Shown here: piece by piece, positions 1 to 9,385 of the stretch
How the letters are laid out: every line of letters starts with the position of its first letter
How positions within the stretch are numbered: the first letter of the stretch is position 1
Assembly: GCF_003298505.1 (NCBI RefSeq)
Contig: NZ_QNGB01000029.1
Coordinates: 1 to 42,658, forward strand
Direction: 5' to 3'
From: Roseovarius sp. TE539
Lineage (GTDB): Bacteria > Pseudomonadota > Alphaproteobacteria > Rhodobacterales > Rhodobacteraceae
DNA length: 42,658 nucleotides
Program-made: the position numbers and the translations under genes
The notes under the pieces: model-generated
Databases searched by the model: none
Told to the model about the DNA's origin: nothing
Seen by the model: the letters and a program-made list of their open reading frames with translations, nothing else

Positions 1-2
1 TT

Positions 3-110
3 TTCAATAAGATCAAACGCTTCCGCAGGATCGCATTGCGTTGCGAGAAATCCGTCAGCTCATTCAAAGCCTTCGTTGATCTCGCATGCGCAATGGCTTG
101 GATCAGCTAA
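3..110 (+). mobile_element. IS5-family transposase, C-terminal fragment (runs off left edge)
   Basis: An open frame enters from the left edge and ends at TAA 108-110. Its 35 residues contain FNKIKRFRRIALRCEK followed by a hydrophobic helix ending in AMAWIS. This is the typical C-terminal signature of IS5-family DDE transposases (N-K-[IL]-K-x-F-R-R-I-A-x-R-x-E-K). The family moves IS elements by cut-and-paste. Only the end of the gene is present, so completeness and the inverted repeat cannot be judged. The stop lies 13 bases from the rnr stop on the other strand, so the element sits directly against the 3' end of rnr. Confidence 0.75.
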
Positions 111-123
111 ATGCAGACGCCGC

Positions 124-2379
124 CTAGCGCCGGCTGCGCTTGACCTTCTTTTTGGTCTGGTCGGATTTGCGTTTCGCCTTTGCAGCCTTGCGACGGGGTG
201 GTTTGCCGCCTTGGCGCGAAGGTCCGCGCGGTACATCCTCTCCCTCGATGCTGACCAGGTCGAGTGCAAGGCCACCGGTCACCGGGGCGGCCTCGCTCAG
301 GCGGACCGTGACGCGCTGGCCCAACGCGACCGTGAGCCCTGTATCGGCGCCCGTAAGGGTACCGGCCTCGCGGTCGAAATGGAAGAACTCACGCCCCAGC
401 GAACGCACGGGGATCAGGCCGTCGGCGCCCGTTTCGTCCAGCCGGACAAAGGCACCGAACTTGGCCACCCCGCTGATCCGGCCGGTGAATTCCTCCCCCA
501 CGCGTTCCGACAGGAAGGCGGCGAGATAGCGGTCATTGGTATCCCGCTCGGCGGTCATCGAGCGACGTTCGGTCTCGGAGATATGCTCCGCGGTGCCCTC
601 CAGACGCTCCACCTCCTGCGGGCTGAGCCCGTCATCGCCCCAGCCATGGGCGGTGATCAGCGCCCGGTGAACCACGAGGTCCGCATAGCGGCGGATGGGC
701 GAGGTGAAATGCGCATATGCTTGCAGCGCCAGTCCGAAATGCCCGAAATTCGAGGGCGCGTAATAGGCCTGTGTCATCGCCCGCAGGGTGGACATGTTGA
801 TGACCTCGGAATGGTCGGTGTCCTCGGCCGCATGGAGCAGGGCATTGAGATGCGAGGTCCTGAGAACCTGCCCCTTGGCCAGTGTCAGCCCGGCCGCCTC
901 GGCCACATCGCGCAGGCTGTCCAGCTTTTCGGGCGGCGGTTCTTCATGCACCCGGAACAGAAGCGGCGATTTCCGCGCGATCAGCGTCTCGGCGGCGGCC
1001 ACGTTGGCCAGCACCATGAATTCCTCGATCAGTTTATGGGCATCCAGACGATCGGCGAAATTCACGCTCAGAACCTTGCCTTCGTCGCTCAGCACCACCT
1101 TGCGCTCGGGCAGATCGAGATCCAGCGGTTGGCGGCGCTTGCGCGCCTTGGCCAAGGCATCATGGGCCGCGTAGAGCGGGGCGATCACCTCGTCCAGGAG
1201 CGGCGCGCATCTGTCGTTGGGGCTGCCGTCCGCGGCCTGCTGAACCTCGTGGTAATCAAGCGACGCGGCGGAACGCATGAGGCCACGCAGGAAACGATGC
1301 CCGATCTTTTCACCGTGCGCGTCGATCTGCATCCGGACCGCGATGCAGGCGCGCGGCACGCCCTCGTGCAGCGAACAGAGATCGCCGGAAAGACGGTCCG
1401 GCAGCATCGGTACCACGCGATCCGGGAAATAGCTGGAATTGCCGCGCTTGCGCGCCTCGGCGTCCAGTGCCGAACCGGCGGTGACGTAATGGGCGACATC
1501 TGCGATGGCGACCCAGATGACATGGCCGCCCTCGTTCCTGGGATCGTCATCCTCATGTGCCCAGACCGCATCGTCATGGTCACGGGCATCGGAGGGGTCT
1601 ATCGTCACCAGCGGCAGGTCGCGCAGGTCCTCGCGCCCCTTGAGCCCTGCCGGCTTCATCCGGTCCGCTTCGGCGATCACTTCGTCGGGAAACTCGTCAG
1701 GGATGCCGTGCTGGTGAATGGCGATCAGCGACACGGCCTTTGGCGCCGAAGGATCGCCGAGGCGCTCCACGATCCGGGCACGCGGCAGACCCATGCGGCC
1801 CTTCGGCCCGCTCTGTTCGGCCTCGACCAGTTCACCGTCCCTGGCGCCGCCGGTGGCATCGGACGGTACCTGCCATTCCTTGCCGTCGCCCTTGTCGATG
1901 GGAACGATGCGACCGCCCTCCTCTCCCTTGCGGAAGACACCCAGAACCTTGCGCGGGTTGGTGCCGATGCGCCGGATCAGGCGGGCCTCGTAGTGATGCG
2001 CCTCGCCTTGTATCTCCTGCAGCCGGGCGAGGATCCGGTCTCCCTCACCAAGTGCGGGATCGGACGCGCGCGGGACAAGCAGAACGACCGGCTCAACGCC
2101 CTCGCCGTGCCATTCGAGGGGTTTGGCGGTGAGGTCGCCGTCGGACGTCTGGCCGGAGATCTGCAACACGCTCACTGGCGGCAGGCGATCAGGATCCCGG
2201 TAGGTCTTCTTGCGCTTTTCCAGATGGCCTTCCTCCTCGAGTTCCCGAAGAAGGCGCTTGAGATCGATGCGCGCCGCGCCCTTGATGCCGAAGGCCTTGG
2301 CAATGTCGCGTTTCGAGGTGAGGGTCGGGTTGTCCGCGATCCATCTCAGGATGTCGGATTTGCTGGGCATATGGCTCAT
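124..2379 (-). CDS. rnr: Ribonuclease R
   Basis: A 751-residue RNase II/RNB-family 3'-to-5' exoribonuclease that degrades structured RNA and takes part in rRNA, mRNA and tmRNA-linked turnover in the cytoplasm. A winged-helix-like segment lies at about residues 1-58, followed by cold-shock-type RNA-binding domains. The RNB catalytic domain carries the acidic cluster DPSDARDHDD (261-270) that binds the catalytic metals and the family signature YAHFTSPIRRYADLVVH (555-571). An S1 domain spans about 627-710, and a very basic Lys/Arg tail (718-751) is typical of RNase R rather than RNase II. Length is normal. The start is 9 bases after the stop of the upstream glycosyltransferase, so it is the third gene of a dapE-led operon. 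The stop is next to an IS5 remnant, but the tail looks natural. Confidence 0.96.
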   Translation of the reverse strand: MSHMPSKSDILRWIADNPTLTSKRDIAKAFGIKGAARIDLKRLLRELEEEGHLEKRKKTYRDPDRLPPVSVLQISGQTSDGDLTAKPLEWHGEGVEPVVLLVPRASDPALGEGDRILARLQEIQGEAHHYEARLIRRIGTNPRKVLGVFRKGEEGGRIVPIDKGDGKEWQVPSDATGGARDGELVEAEQSGPKGRMGLPRARIVERLGDPSAPKAVSLIAIHQHGIPDEFPDEVIAEADRMKPAGLKGREDLRDLPLVTIDPSDARDHDDAVWAHEDDDPRNEGGHVIWVAIADVAHYVTAGSALDAEARKRGNSSYFPDRVVPMLPDRLSGDLCSLHEGVPRACIAVRMQIDAHGEKIGHRFLRGLMRSAASLDYHEVQQAADGSPNDRCAPLLDEVIAPLYAAHDALAKARKRRQPLDLDLPERKVVLSDEGKVLSVNFADRLDAHKLIEEFMVLANVAAAETLIARKSPLLFRVHEEPPPEKLDSLRDVAEAAGLTLAKGQVLRTSHLNALLHAAEDTDHSEVINMSTLRAMTQAYYAPSNFGHFGLALQAYAHFTSPIRRYADLVVHRALITAHGWGDDGLSPQEVERLEGTAEHISETERRSMTAERDTNDRYLAAFLSERVGEEFTGRISGVAKFGAFVRLDETGADGLIPVRSLGREFFHFDREAGTLTGADTGLTVALGQRVTVRLSEAAPVTGGLALDLVSIEGEDVPRGPSRQGGKPPRRKAAKAKRKSDQTKKKVKRSRR

Positions 2380-2388
2380 GGCGTTCGC

Positions 2389-3042
2389 CTAGCATGCCTG
2401 CCCGCCGCCGTCATCAGCGAAGACACCCCGCGCCGGCGCGCTCGTCAAGCCCGGCCGGGCTTGCCTCGCCAGATCCGCGGCCGTATCCACGTCCGCCAGC
2501 GTATCGCACAGTGCCACGCGCACGCCACCGAGGCTGGCGATACTGTCGGCGAGCGCATGCGGGCCTGACCAGCGGACATCGCGGAACATCCCTGCGGGTG
2601 GGGGCGCGGTGCGCTTCATTCCCACCAGCCAGAAACCGCCATCGGGCGCCGGCCCGAACACGGCGTCATGATGGCCGAGCATGTGGAACGCGCGGGCGAT
2701 ATGGGCCTTGGAAACGCCGGGAATATCAGCCCCGATCAGGCAGACCGGTCCGGGTGCCGTGCCGCCCAACAATCGCTTCATGCGGCGTCCAAGATTGCCG
2801 CCGCCCTGTTCGATGCGCGGGATATCCGCGGGCCAGGCGCGGGAGGTGACGGCGTGATCCGGCGTCACCGCCAGCAGAACCTGCCAGCGCGGATCCCGGA
2901 CCTCGCGCAGAAGACGCCGCACCTGGTGACGGAACCACCACGCCGCCTCCACCATCCCGATCTCCCGCCCCAGTCGCGTCTTGACGCGGCCAGGCCTGGG
3001 GTCCTTGACCATCACGACCAGCCGGGCGCGGCGGCGCATCAT
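2389..3042 (-). CDS. TIGR04282/DUF2064-type GT-A glycosyltransferase
   Basis: A 217-residue cytoplasmic protein of the DUF2064/TIGR04282 family, with a GT-A (Rossmann-like) nucleotidyl-sugar fold. The N-terminus has the family motif [19 protein letters not shown], equivalent to the nucleotide-binding P-G-x-V-K-T-R-L loop. A later LIGADIPG segment and a [12 protein letters not shown] segment match the conserved D-x-P and P-x-x-D-G-G-[FY] motifs. Family members are often labelled arsenosugar biosynthesis glycosyltransferase, but no arsenic gene (arsM, arsS) is visible here, so that role is not supported. The start overlaps the dapE stop as ATGA (3039-3042), which implies translational coupling. 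Substrate unknown. Confidence 0.85.
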   Translation of the reverse strand: MMRRRARLVVMVKDPRPGRVKTRLGREIGMVEAAWWFRHQVRRLLREVRDPRWQVLLAVTPDHAVTSRAWPADIPRIEQGGGNLGRRMKRLLGGTAPGPVCLIGADIPGVSKAHIARAFHMLGHHDAVFGPAPDGGFWLVGMKRTAPPPAGMFRDVRWSGPHALADSIASLGGVRVALCDTLADVDTAADLARQARPGLTSAPARGVFADDGGGQAC

Positions 3043-4193
3043 GAGAAGTAGAGGCTCAGGATACGCGCGTAGACGGCCTTGAGCGCGTGGATCTGGGCGA
3101 TTTCGACATTTTCGTCCACCTGGTGCATCGTCTTTCCGACAAGGCCGAATTCCACCACCGGGCAGTGGTTGCGCAAGAAACGCGCGTCCGACGTGCCGCC
3201 CGAGGTGGACAGCGCCGGAACGACCCCCGTTTCCGCTTCGACCGCCTCCGAGACGATCCCGGACAGGTATCCCGGTGGGGTCAGGAAGCTTTCCCCGGAA
3301 ATCTTGACGTCCATGCGGCCCGTTACGTCGAACTCAGCTGTGACAGCGTCCAGTTCCGTTTGCAGCCACTCGGTGATCGAGGCGCCGGAATGGCAATCGT
3401 TGAAACGCACGTTCACCGTGGCCCGGCAACTGGCCGGGATCACGTTCGTGGCTGGGTTGCCGGTGTCGATCGTGACCACCGCCAGCGTGGAAGGGTCGAA
3501 ATGCCCTGTCCCGGCGTCAAGTTCACGGGATGAAAGGCGGTCAACCAGTCGTGCCATCGCCGGCAGAGGATTCCGTGCCCGATCCGGATAGGCCGAATGG
3601 CCCTGCCGGCCGGTGACCGTGATCCAGGCAGAAAGCGATCCGCGCCGCCCGATCTTGATCATGTCGCCAAGGGTCTCCGGGCAGGTGGGTTCTCCGACAA
3701 GGCAGACATCCATGGCCTCACCTTCCGCCGCCATCCAGTCCAGGAGGGCCTTCGTGCCATCGACCGCGTCACCTTCCTCGTCGCCGGTGATCGTCAGGAT
3801 AACGGCGCCATCCTCGGGCGGTGTGCCGGACACGAAATCAACCGCCGCGGCAGCAAACGCGGCAACCCCCGATTTCATGTCCGTGGCGCCGCGCCCCCAA
3901 AGCTTGCCGTCGGCCTCGACGGCGCCGAAGGGCGGCACGCTCCAGGCTGCTGCATCGCCCACCGGCACGACATCGGTATGCCCGTTGAACCCGAAGCTGC
4001 GGGTGGCCTCCTTCGGGCCCCAGCGTGCAAAGAGGTTGGCGATACCCCCCCGCTCCACGCGGGTGCAGTCAAAACCAGCACCGCTCAGCAAACCCTCAAG
4101 CAGGCTGAGTGCGCCGTGATCTTCGGGTGTCACGGAAGGGCAGCGGATCAGATCCGCGGTCAGGGTGGCGGGATCTACGGGTGTTCGTGGCAT
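3039..4193 (-). CDS. dapE: Succinyl-diaminopimelate desuccinylase
   Basis: An M20 metallohydrolase of 384 residues that removes the succinyl group from N-succinyl-LL-diaminopimelate in lysine and peptidoglycan-precursor synthesis. Metal-site motifs are GHTDV (H72, D74), [10 protein letters not shown] (D105), GDEEG (E139/E140), GEPT (E168) and the late MHQVDE histidine. The open frame extends 168 codons further upstream, but that extension is Arg/Pro/His-rich and unrelated. The ATG at 4193 gives [11 protein letters not shown] and the normal DapE length, so I chose it. dapD, the succinyltransferase of the same branch, lies 2.4 kb away on the same strand. This is the first gene of a dapE / glycosyltransferase / rnr operon. 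Confidence 0.96.
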   Translation of the reverse strand: MPRTPVDPATLTADLIRCPSVTPEDHGALSLLEGLLSGAGFDCTRVERGGIANLFARWGPKEATRSFGFNGHTDVVPVGDAAAWSVPPFGAVEADGKLWGRGATDMKSGVAAFAAAAVDFVSGTPPEDGAVILTITGDEEGDAVDGTKALLDWMAAEGEAMDVCLVGEPTCPETLGDMIKIGRRGSLSAWITVTGRQGHSAYPDRARNPLPAMARLVDRLSSRELDAGTGHFDPSTLAVVTIDTGNPATNVIPASCRATVNVRFNDCHSGASITEWLQTELDAVTAEFDVTGRMDVKISGESFLTPPGYLSGIVSEAVEAETGVVPALSTSGGTSDARFLRNHCPVVEFGLVGKTMHQVDENVEIAQIHALKAVYARILSLYFS

Positions 4194-4575
4194 GGGCTTT
4201 CCAATCGACTTCGCACCGTGGCCTAGCGCGGATTGGAGTTCCGTGCAATTCGCCGCCCGCGAATGCCGTACGCTTCCGGTCCCGCGGCGCTGACCGCATA
4301 AACTCTTAACATGACGGCAAAAGACTGGTATTGAAACATCAAGAAAAACCCGGGGCAGGGTAGAGCAGTATTGACCGCAATGGATCGGTGTCCGGCTTAC
4401 CGGCAAGTCGCCATGATCGCGCCACCCGCGTGGCCCGGTGTGATTTCCGCCCCGGTCTGGTCGTGTGAGGCAGGCATGGAACGTATCGCGGGACGGCGCA
4501 ACGACGTCATCAATGGCGTGAAAGGGCTGGGCCCGGCCTTTCTTGCCCGTCGGGCCCATCGGAAGGTGCGTTGAA
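4194..4575. other. Intergenic region between dapE and the Hint gene
   Basis: These 382 bases separate two divergent genes and should hold both promoters. I see no convincing -35/-10 pair and no coding signal. The only clear signal is the ribosome-binding stretch GGAAGG at 4561-4566 before the plus-strand gene. Short AT-richer patches lie around 4300-4370. Confidence 0.5.
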
Positions 4576-5670
4576 ATGGGCTGGATCGGGCTGGCGGACG
4601 GCGAGGGGCAGCGCTTCGACGTGCGCGGGTTGCAAGCAGCGGGTGACTCCACCCCGACGCAGCCGCCGGCTAACGCGCTCCTGCCGTGCGGGACCATCCT
4701 AGTCGAAACCCGGCTTTCCCCCGACGTGCGGCCACGTGCGCTTCTGGAATTCGCTTATGATCAGCCCTTCAGCGGCGGGTTCAGCCTTCAGGCCCTTCCT
4801 GGCGGTGCTGTCATACTGGTGGACTCTCAGGATGGCGGTGTCCGTCACGCCACGCTGCGGCGGGATCCGGATACGCGGGCGGACGTGGCCCGGATCAGTT
4901 ATAGCTGGGATGCGCCGCGCAGATACGCGCGGCTGGTGGTGGAGCGGCCTGAAGCCAACAGTGTCAGCATTGTCGAAATGGCTGAGCCGACGCCGATGCT
5001 CCTTGCCGATCTGTGCCGGATGATCCGCCGGGAGAGTACGCGGAATTGCGACCCCGGGAACAGTTTCGTTGCTGTTTCGGACAGGATGGAACCCGTGGGC
5101 CCGATGCCCGGTCTGGCGTCAAGGCTTCCCGTCGATTCGGCGCGGGGGACGTGCGAAGCGCGCCGATTGAGACGTGGTGACACCGTGAAATGCCCGGGTG
5201 AGGGGTTGGTGCCGGTACTGCAGCCGGTCAGGCGGACGGTTCCGGCAAGGGGAAGTTTCCGGCCTGTCCTCTTGCGGGCCCCTTATTTCGGCCTGTCGCG
5301 TGATATCCTCGTCGCACCGCAACAACGGATGGTGATGTGCGGGGCGCAGGTGGAATATCTTTTCGGCCACGAGGCGGTTCTTGTCGCGGCCGGACACCTG
5401 GTCAATGGCGTCTCGGCGAGAAGGGCGACGGGGGGACCGGATCTGATCACCTACCACCAGGTTGTTCTGCCGGGACACGAAACGCTTACCGTGGCGGGAT
5501 GTGCTCTGGAAAGTCTGTATATCGGCCGGCTGCGGCGCCGACGCGAAGATCTGGCGGCAAGCGTTCTGGCGGGGGCGCCCCGGCCGGATTTGCCCGAGCA
5601 CCCCAAACCTGTCTGGCCGGTCCTGAAGCCATTCGAGGCGATAACGCTTGCGGCCCACCGCGCGGCCTGA
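4576..5670 (+). CDS. Hint_2-domain (Hedgehog/intein-like) protein, nucleophile apparently missing
   Basis: A 364-residue protein. Residues 1-150 form an uncharacterised N-terminal domain. Residues about 180-330 resemble the Hint_2 fold common in Rhodobacteraceae: a LRRGDTVK turn, a VLQPVRR strand, the block [14 protein letters not shown] (241-254) and then [13 protein letters not shown]. Canonical members begin the domain with a Cys-containing PCFTxGT-like motif. Here the equivalent stretch is [15 protein letters not shown], so the self-processing cysteine is not at its usual place. I start at ATG 4576 because GGAAGG lies 9 bases upstream; an in-frame TTG at 4543 is possible. There is no signal peptide. 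Function unknown; relatives are often large secreted or Ca-binding proteins, unlike this one. Confidence 0.75.
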   Translation: MGWIGLADGEGQRFDVRGLQAAGDSTPTQPPANALLPCGTILVETRLSPDVRPRALLEFAYDQPFSGGFSLQALPGGAVILVDSQDGGVRHATLRRDPDTRADVARISYSWDAPRRYARLVVERPEANSVSIVEMAEPTPMLLADLCRMIRRESTRNCDPGNSFVAVSDRMEPVGPMPGLASRLPVDSARGTCEARRLRRGDTVKCPGEGLVPVLQPVRRTVPARGSFRPVLLRAPYFGLSRDILVAPQQRMVMCGAQVEYLFGHEAVLVAAGHLVNGVSARRATGGPDLITYHQVVLPGHETLTVAGCALESLYIGRLRRRREDLAASVLAGAPRPDLPEHPKPVWPVLKPFEAITLAAHRAA

Positions 5671-5673
5671 GGC

Positions 5674-5693
5674 GGTATCGGGTCCACGATACC
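5674..5693. terminator. Possible bidirectional terminator hairpin
   Basis: A 7-bp perfect stem (GGTATCG / CGATACC) with a 6-base loop lies immediately after the Hint gene, between two convergent genes. There is no clear T-tract on either side, so this is a weak call. Confidence 0.3.
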
Positions 5694-5732
5694 CGGTTCA
5701 CGAGGCAGGTTGCCAGGCTTGACGGAACTCCT

Positions 5733-6056
5733 CTAGTCGAAGAAAGGGGTCACCTGCGCCACTATGACGGCGTTCTCGTCGCGCGCCCGGCGCATCAGGG
5801 CCCGCTCTTCCTCGCTGATGTCATGGCCCTCGGCCTCGCGCTCTTCCAGGGTGCCGTAGCCCGAAACATCAAGTGGCGCCGTATCCGCCTGTTTCAGGAT
5901 CGCCACCGTTTCCCGCACCGCCTCGGCTTCGTCCACCCCGCCCGCGAACACCATCAATGCCGCGCCCGTGGCCTCAACGGGAAGTCCGTCACCGGATTTG
6001 CGTCCGATCTCGACCAGAAGGGTGAAAACCTGCTGATTGCTTTTCCTGTCCGCCAT
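5733..6056 (-). CDS. Conserved hypothetical protein, 107 aa
   Basis: A small acidic cytoplasmic protein without signal peptide or membrane segment. It has a short basic N-terminus, a hydrophobic core strand (ATGAALMVFAGGV), then a Glu-rich helical part with LEEREAEGHDISEEERALMRR. GGAGG lies about 8 bases before the ATG at 6056, and the amino-acid composition is protein-like, which supports it as real. I do not recognise a named domain. It lies on the same strand as dapD but about 590 bases downstream of it, so an operon link is uncertain. Confidence 0.65.
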   Translation of the reverse strand: MADRKSNQQVFTLLVEIGRKSGDGLPVEATGAALMVFAGGVDEAEAVRETVAILKQADTAPLDVSGYGTLEEREAEGHDISEEERALMRRARDENAVIVAQVTPFFD

Positions 6057-6641
6057 CGCCTGTGCCTCCGCCGCCCAGAGATGCCCAATGGGGCCTGGTG
6101 CACCGCCTGCCGCAGACCGGCTTGGTTGTAAAGCCGCAAGCCCGCGCTTTCACGTGCTGCGGCCCTGAGAAAACTCGATGAATGCGCTGCAGAGTCCCGA
6201 CGGGGGCAGGCGGATCCTTAACCCGTCGCCAGGGGGCAGGCGCCTAACCTGCCTGCAATCAAGTGAAGGACTGACCGGGCAAATGGCGATCACATCGGCG
6301 CTTTCCATCGACACATCAGCCTCCGCGATGGACACGGCCAATACCATGTTCGGCGCCGGTTTGGACCACGATGCGGACCTCGACCGCCACGAAATCATCT
6401 CCGCCGAGGGGCTGGAAAGCGAAAGTTTCCATCCCGGCCCGCAGGTCATGGGCGACATGGACGTGGCGACCCGGGCGGAACTCCTGACACTTTTTCCCGG
6501 TCTTCGGTCGGGTTATGGCCCGGCTGGCCGGCCGGAGGCCCGCGCCCGCCCGGGCGGCCGCGCACCGTCGCCCAGCTGTCTCCGGTTGAACGCAACACGC
6601 CTTGGGCGGCGGCTCGTCCGGCCATTGCCGGTGGCGCGGTT
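6057..6641. other. 585-bp stretch without a confident gene
   Basis: This lies between dapD and the 107-aa gene. The minus strand has only a serine-rich shadow frame. The plus strand has an open frame from ATG 6283 whose first ~28 residues look like the start of a secreted or adhesin-type protein (see the separate entry) and then lose resemblance. No RNA gene, hairpin array or strong promoter was seen. Confidence 0.4.
6283..6480 (+). pseudogene. Possible remnant resembling the start of a choice-of-anchor-L type protein
   Basis: The plus-strand frame from ATG 6283 begins MAITSALSIDTSASAMDTAN and continues TMFGAGL. This resembles the N-terminus of choice-of-anchor-L surface proteins (Asp-x-x-A-x-x-M-A-x-x-[IM]-F-G-x-G). 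After that the family's Y-x-G and Ser-rich strands are not found in any of the three frames, and the open frame runs into the 3' end of dapD on the opposite strand. A GAAGGA sequence lies upstream. It may be a decayed fragment or chance; the resemblance is from memory only. Confidence 0.2.
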
Positions 6642-7469
6642 TCAATCCCGCAAGAGTTCGTTGATGCCTGTCTTGGACCGGGTCTGTTCGTCCACACGCT
6701 TGACGATCACCGCACAGTAGAGGTTGAGGTTGTTCTTCGTCGGCATCGACCCCGAGACCACGACCGAGTATGGGGGTACCTCGCCGATGAAGACCTCGCC
6801 GGTTTCGCGATCGACGATCTTGGTCGACTGGCCGATATAGACCCCCATACCCAGGACCGAGCCCTCGCGCACGATGCACCCCTCGACGACCTCGGATCGC
6901 GCGCCGATGAAGCAGTTGTCCTCGATTATCGTGGGGCCGGCCTGCATCGGTTCCAGAACGCCGCCAATGCCGACCCCGCCACTGAGATGCACGCCCTTGC
7001 CGATCTGCGCGCAACTGCCGACCGTGGCCCATGTATCCACCATCGTGCCTTCGTCCACATGGGCGCCGAGATTGACGAAGGAAGGCATCAGCACAACGCC
7101 CGGCGCGATATAGGCCGAGCGGCGCACGATACAGTTCGGAACGGCGCGGAAACCGGCCTCTTTCCATTCCGCGTCGCCCCAGCCCTTGAACTTGCTGTCG
7201 ACCTTGTCCCACCAATGGCCACCTTGCGGACCGCCGTCCTGCTGTTCCATATCCTTGATCCGGAACCCCAGCAATACCGCCTTCTTGGCCCATTGGTTCA
7301 CCCGCCAGGTACCGTCTTCGTCTTTCTGCGCCACCCGCAGGCGTCCACTGTCAAGGGCGTCCAGGGTCTCCTCGATCGCCTCGCGGGTGGCGCCGCCGGT
7401 GGTCGGCGAGATCCGGTCGCGGGTCTCCCACGCGGTTTCGATGGCGGTTTCAAGTTGGGCATTCGACAT
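6642..7469 (-). CDS. dapD: 2,3,4,5-tetrahydropyridine-2,6-dicarboxylate N-succinyltransferase
   Basis: A 275-residue enzyme that transfers succinyl from succinyl-CoA to tetrahydrodipicolinate, the step opening the succinylase branch of diaminopimelate and lysine synthesis. The N-terminal helical part ([16 protein letters not shown]) is followed by a left-handed beta-helix of hexapeptide repeats, seen as [39 protein letters not shown] and [10 protein letters not shown]. The C-terminus has [20 protein letters not shown], typical for DapD. The frame extends 23 codons upstream, but ATG 7469 gives the canonical [11 protein letters not shown] start and normal length. It pairs functionally with dapE at 3.0-4.2 kb. 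Confidence 0.97.
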   Translation of the reverse strand: MSNAQLETAIETAWETRDRISPTTGGATREAIEETLDALDSGRLRVAQKDEDGTWRVNQWAKKAVLLGFRIKDMEQQDGGPQGGHWWDKVDSKFKGWGDAEWKEAGFRAVPNCIVRRSAYIAPGVVLMPSFVNLGAHVDEGTMVDTWATVGSCAQIGKGVHLSGGVGIGGVLEPMQAGPTIIEDNCFIGARSEVVEGCIVREGSVLGMGVYIGQSTKIVDRETGEVFIGEVPPYSVVVSGSMPTKNNLNLYCAVIVKRVDEQTRSKTGINELLRD

Positions 7470-7543
7470 GGCCTGACACTCCCTTGGCGGCTCTTGGCAA
7501 TCCCAATGGCCTATAAGGCTAGGCCATGCACGGCGCAATGCGA

Positions 7544-8467
7544 CTATCCCTGGATCGGGTCCGGCGTGATATTGCCTCCGCAGATCAGGACCGCCACGCG
7601 TTCGCCGGGCTCGGGCCTGTAAGCACCCGATATCAGCGCCGCGAGTGCTGCGGCACCCGCCGGCTCGACCAGCTGGCGCATCTCTTGCCAGAGGGCGATT
7701 TGCGCGGTGGTGATCGCGTCGTCGCTTACCAATGTGCTGACCACGCGATGCTCACGCGCGAGCCCAAGGCAGATGTCCCCGATGCGGCGTGCGCCGAGGG
7801 CGTTGGCGGCCACGCCGGATACTTCGACATCGACAGGCGTGCCGACCGCCAGCGCGGCGTGCAGCGCGCAGGCATTTTCGGGTTCGACCGCAACGACCTT
7901 CCGCCGCCCTTCTAACCATGCCAGCGCCCCGGCGACCAGGCCACCGCCGCCGACGGCGATCAGGACCGTGTCAGCCGTCAGACCCTGATCCTCCCATTCC
8001 GCCATGCAGGTGCCCTGACCGATCACCGTGGCGGGCGCATCATAAGCATGGATCTGCATCGCGCCTGTTGTGGCCTCGTGGTCCCGCGCCCGGTCCAGGG
8101 CATCCGCGTAAACGCCCGGAACCACCTTTAGATCCGCGCCCGTACGCTCGATGAGCGCGATTTTGGCCGGTCCCGCCAGCTCAGGCACGAAAATCGTCGC
8201 CCGGTGGCCCAGTCGTGCCGCGGCACAAGCGACGGCCGCACCGTGATTGCCGCCCGATGCCGCGACCAGCCCGGCCTCCGGCACCGGGCCGGAGAGCAAC
8301 GTGTTGAACGCGCCGCGCGCCTTGAAACTGCCGGTGTGCTGCAGGTGCTCCAGCTTGAACTCGACCGGACGCTCAATGACCATTCCGGTGGCCCGCAGGA
8401 CAGGTGTGCGCCGCACATGCGGAACGATTCGTGACTGCGCCGCCTCAATTTCCGCTTTCCAGTCCAT
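7544..8467 (-). CDS. PLP-dependent threonine/serine dehydratase-like enzyme
   Basis: A 307-residue fold-type II PLP enzyme. The motif [12 protein letters not shown] contains the PLP-binding lysine, and [14 protein letters not shown] is the phosphate/substrate loop. A glycine-rich [15 protein letters not shown] loop binds the PLP phosphate. It lacks the C-terminal ACT regulatory domain of biosynthetic IlvA, so it is a short catabolic-type threonine/serine dehydratase or a related ammonia-lyase. An in-frame TTG at 8533 would add 22 residues, but ATG 8467 ([11 protein letters not shown]) matches the usual family start. It lies 74 bases upstream of dapD on the same strand and 79 bases from the divergent LOG gene. 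Exact substrate uncertain. Confidence 0.88.
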   Translation of the reverse strand: MDWKAEIEAAQSRIVPHVRRTPVLRATGMVIERPVEFKLEHLQHTGSFKARGAFNTLLSGPVPEAGLVAASGGNHGAAVACAAARLGHRATIFVPELAGPAKIALIERTGADLKVVPGVYADALDRARDHEATTGAMQIHAYDAPATVIGQGTCMAEWEDQGLTADTVLIAVGGGGLVAGALAWLEGRRKVVAVEPENACALHAALAVGTPVDVEVSGVAANALGARRIGDICLGLAREHRVVSTLVSDDAITTAQIALWQEMRQLVEPAGAAALAALISGAYRPEPGERVAVLICGGNITPDPIQG

Positions 8468-8546
8468 GCGCCCGACCTGCTTGCTGGCAATGAATTCGCT
8501 CAGGCTATACGCCTTGTTGGTGATCTCCAGCAAGGAATGAACGAAG

Positions 8547-9356
8547 ATGGAAGATGAACGCCTGTTCCGAGACGCCCGATCCGACCGTGTTACCGCACGC
8601 GGTGTTCCGGATACGCCGCAGACCCGGGCGCCCGCCTACCGGCTGGCTTTTGCGGATGACGATTTCCTGTGTCGCGAAGAGCTGCGCCCGGTGCGGTTGC
8701 AGCTGGAATTGCTCAAGCCCGAAATGATCTTGAACGAGCGCGGGGTCCTGAGCACGGTTGTCCTGTTCGGGGGCGCGCGTATACCCGAACCCTCGAAGAA
8801 GGAGACGGCCAGGACCGAGACATTGGCCGGCCTTTCGCGCTACTACGACGAGGCGCGCGAGTTTTCCCGGCTGATGACCGAGAAATCAATGTCCACTTAC
8901 GGGCGCGAATACGTCGTGGCCACCGGGGGCGGCCCTGGTGTGATGGAGGCCGGCAACCGCGGCGCCGACGATGCCGGCGGGATGTCGATCGGGCTCAACA
9001 TCGTTCTGCCGCACGAACAGGCACCGAACGAGTACGTGACGCCGGGCATGTGCTTCAATTTCCACTACTTCGCGATCCGCAAGATGCACTTTCTCATGCG
9101 CGCAAAGGCGGTGTGCGTCTTCCCGGGCGGTTTTGGCACGCTGGACGAGACTTTCGAGGCCCTGACCCTGATCCAGACAGACCGGATGAAGCGTGTGCCC
9201 TTCCTGCTGTTCGGCGAGGAGTTCTGGCGCCGCATCATCAATTGGGACGCCCTGAGCGAGGCCGGTACGATCTCGCCCGAGGATCTGGACCTGTTCCGGT
9301 TCGTGGAAACCGGACAGGAAGCCGTCAGCATAATCGAGGACTGGTATGCGGAATGA
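8547..9356 (+). CDS. TIGR00730 (LOG) family Rossmann-fold nucleotide hydrolase
   Basis: A 269-residue protein of the LOG / lysine-decarboxylase-like family. It has VVLFGGARIPEPS, VVATGGGPGVMEAGNRGA and the signature PGGFGTLDETFE with catalytic Arg/Glu residues. Family members hydrolyse nucleoside 5'-monophosphates to base and ribose 5-phosphate (cytokinin activation in plants; nucleotide salvage or clean-up in bacteria). The ~70-residue N-terminal extension before the Rossmann core is typical of the longer type II LOG proteins. The start is ATG 8547. It is divergent from the dehydratase and probably a single-gene unit. Confidence 0.9.
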   Translation: MEDERLFRDARSDRVTARGVPDTPQTRAPAYRLAFADDDFLCREELRPVRLQLELLKPEMILNERGVLSTVVLFGGARIPEPSKKETARTETLAGLSRYYDEAREFSRLMTEKSMSTYGREYVVATGGGPGVMEAGNRGADDAGGMSIGLNIVLPHEQAPNEYVTPGMCFNFHYFAIRKMHFLMRAKAVCVFPGGFGTLDETFEALTLIQTDRMKRVPFLLFGEEFWRRIINWDALSEAGTISPEDLDLFRFVETGQEAVSIIEDWYAE

Positions 9357-9385
9357 TCCGGTGGTGCCGGCCGCGATGGTTGCGG

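Noticed and set aside
76..2568. 830-codon plus-strand open frame across rnr
   Set aside because: It lies antisense to the clearly recognisable RNase R, has His/Gln/Arg-rich shadow composition and no domain; it arises from the GC-rich codon bias.
6178..6720. 180-codon plus-strand gene
   Set aside because: Its second half is the complement of the dapD 3' end and Arg/Pro-rich; only the first part from 6283 has any resemblance to a known protein.
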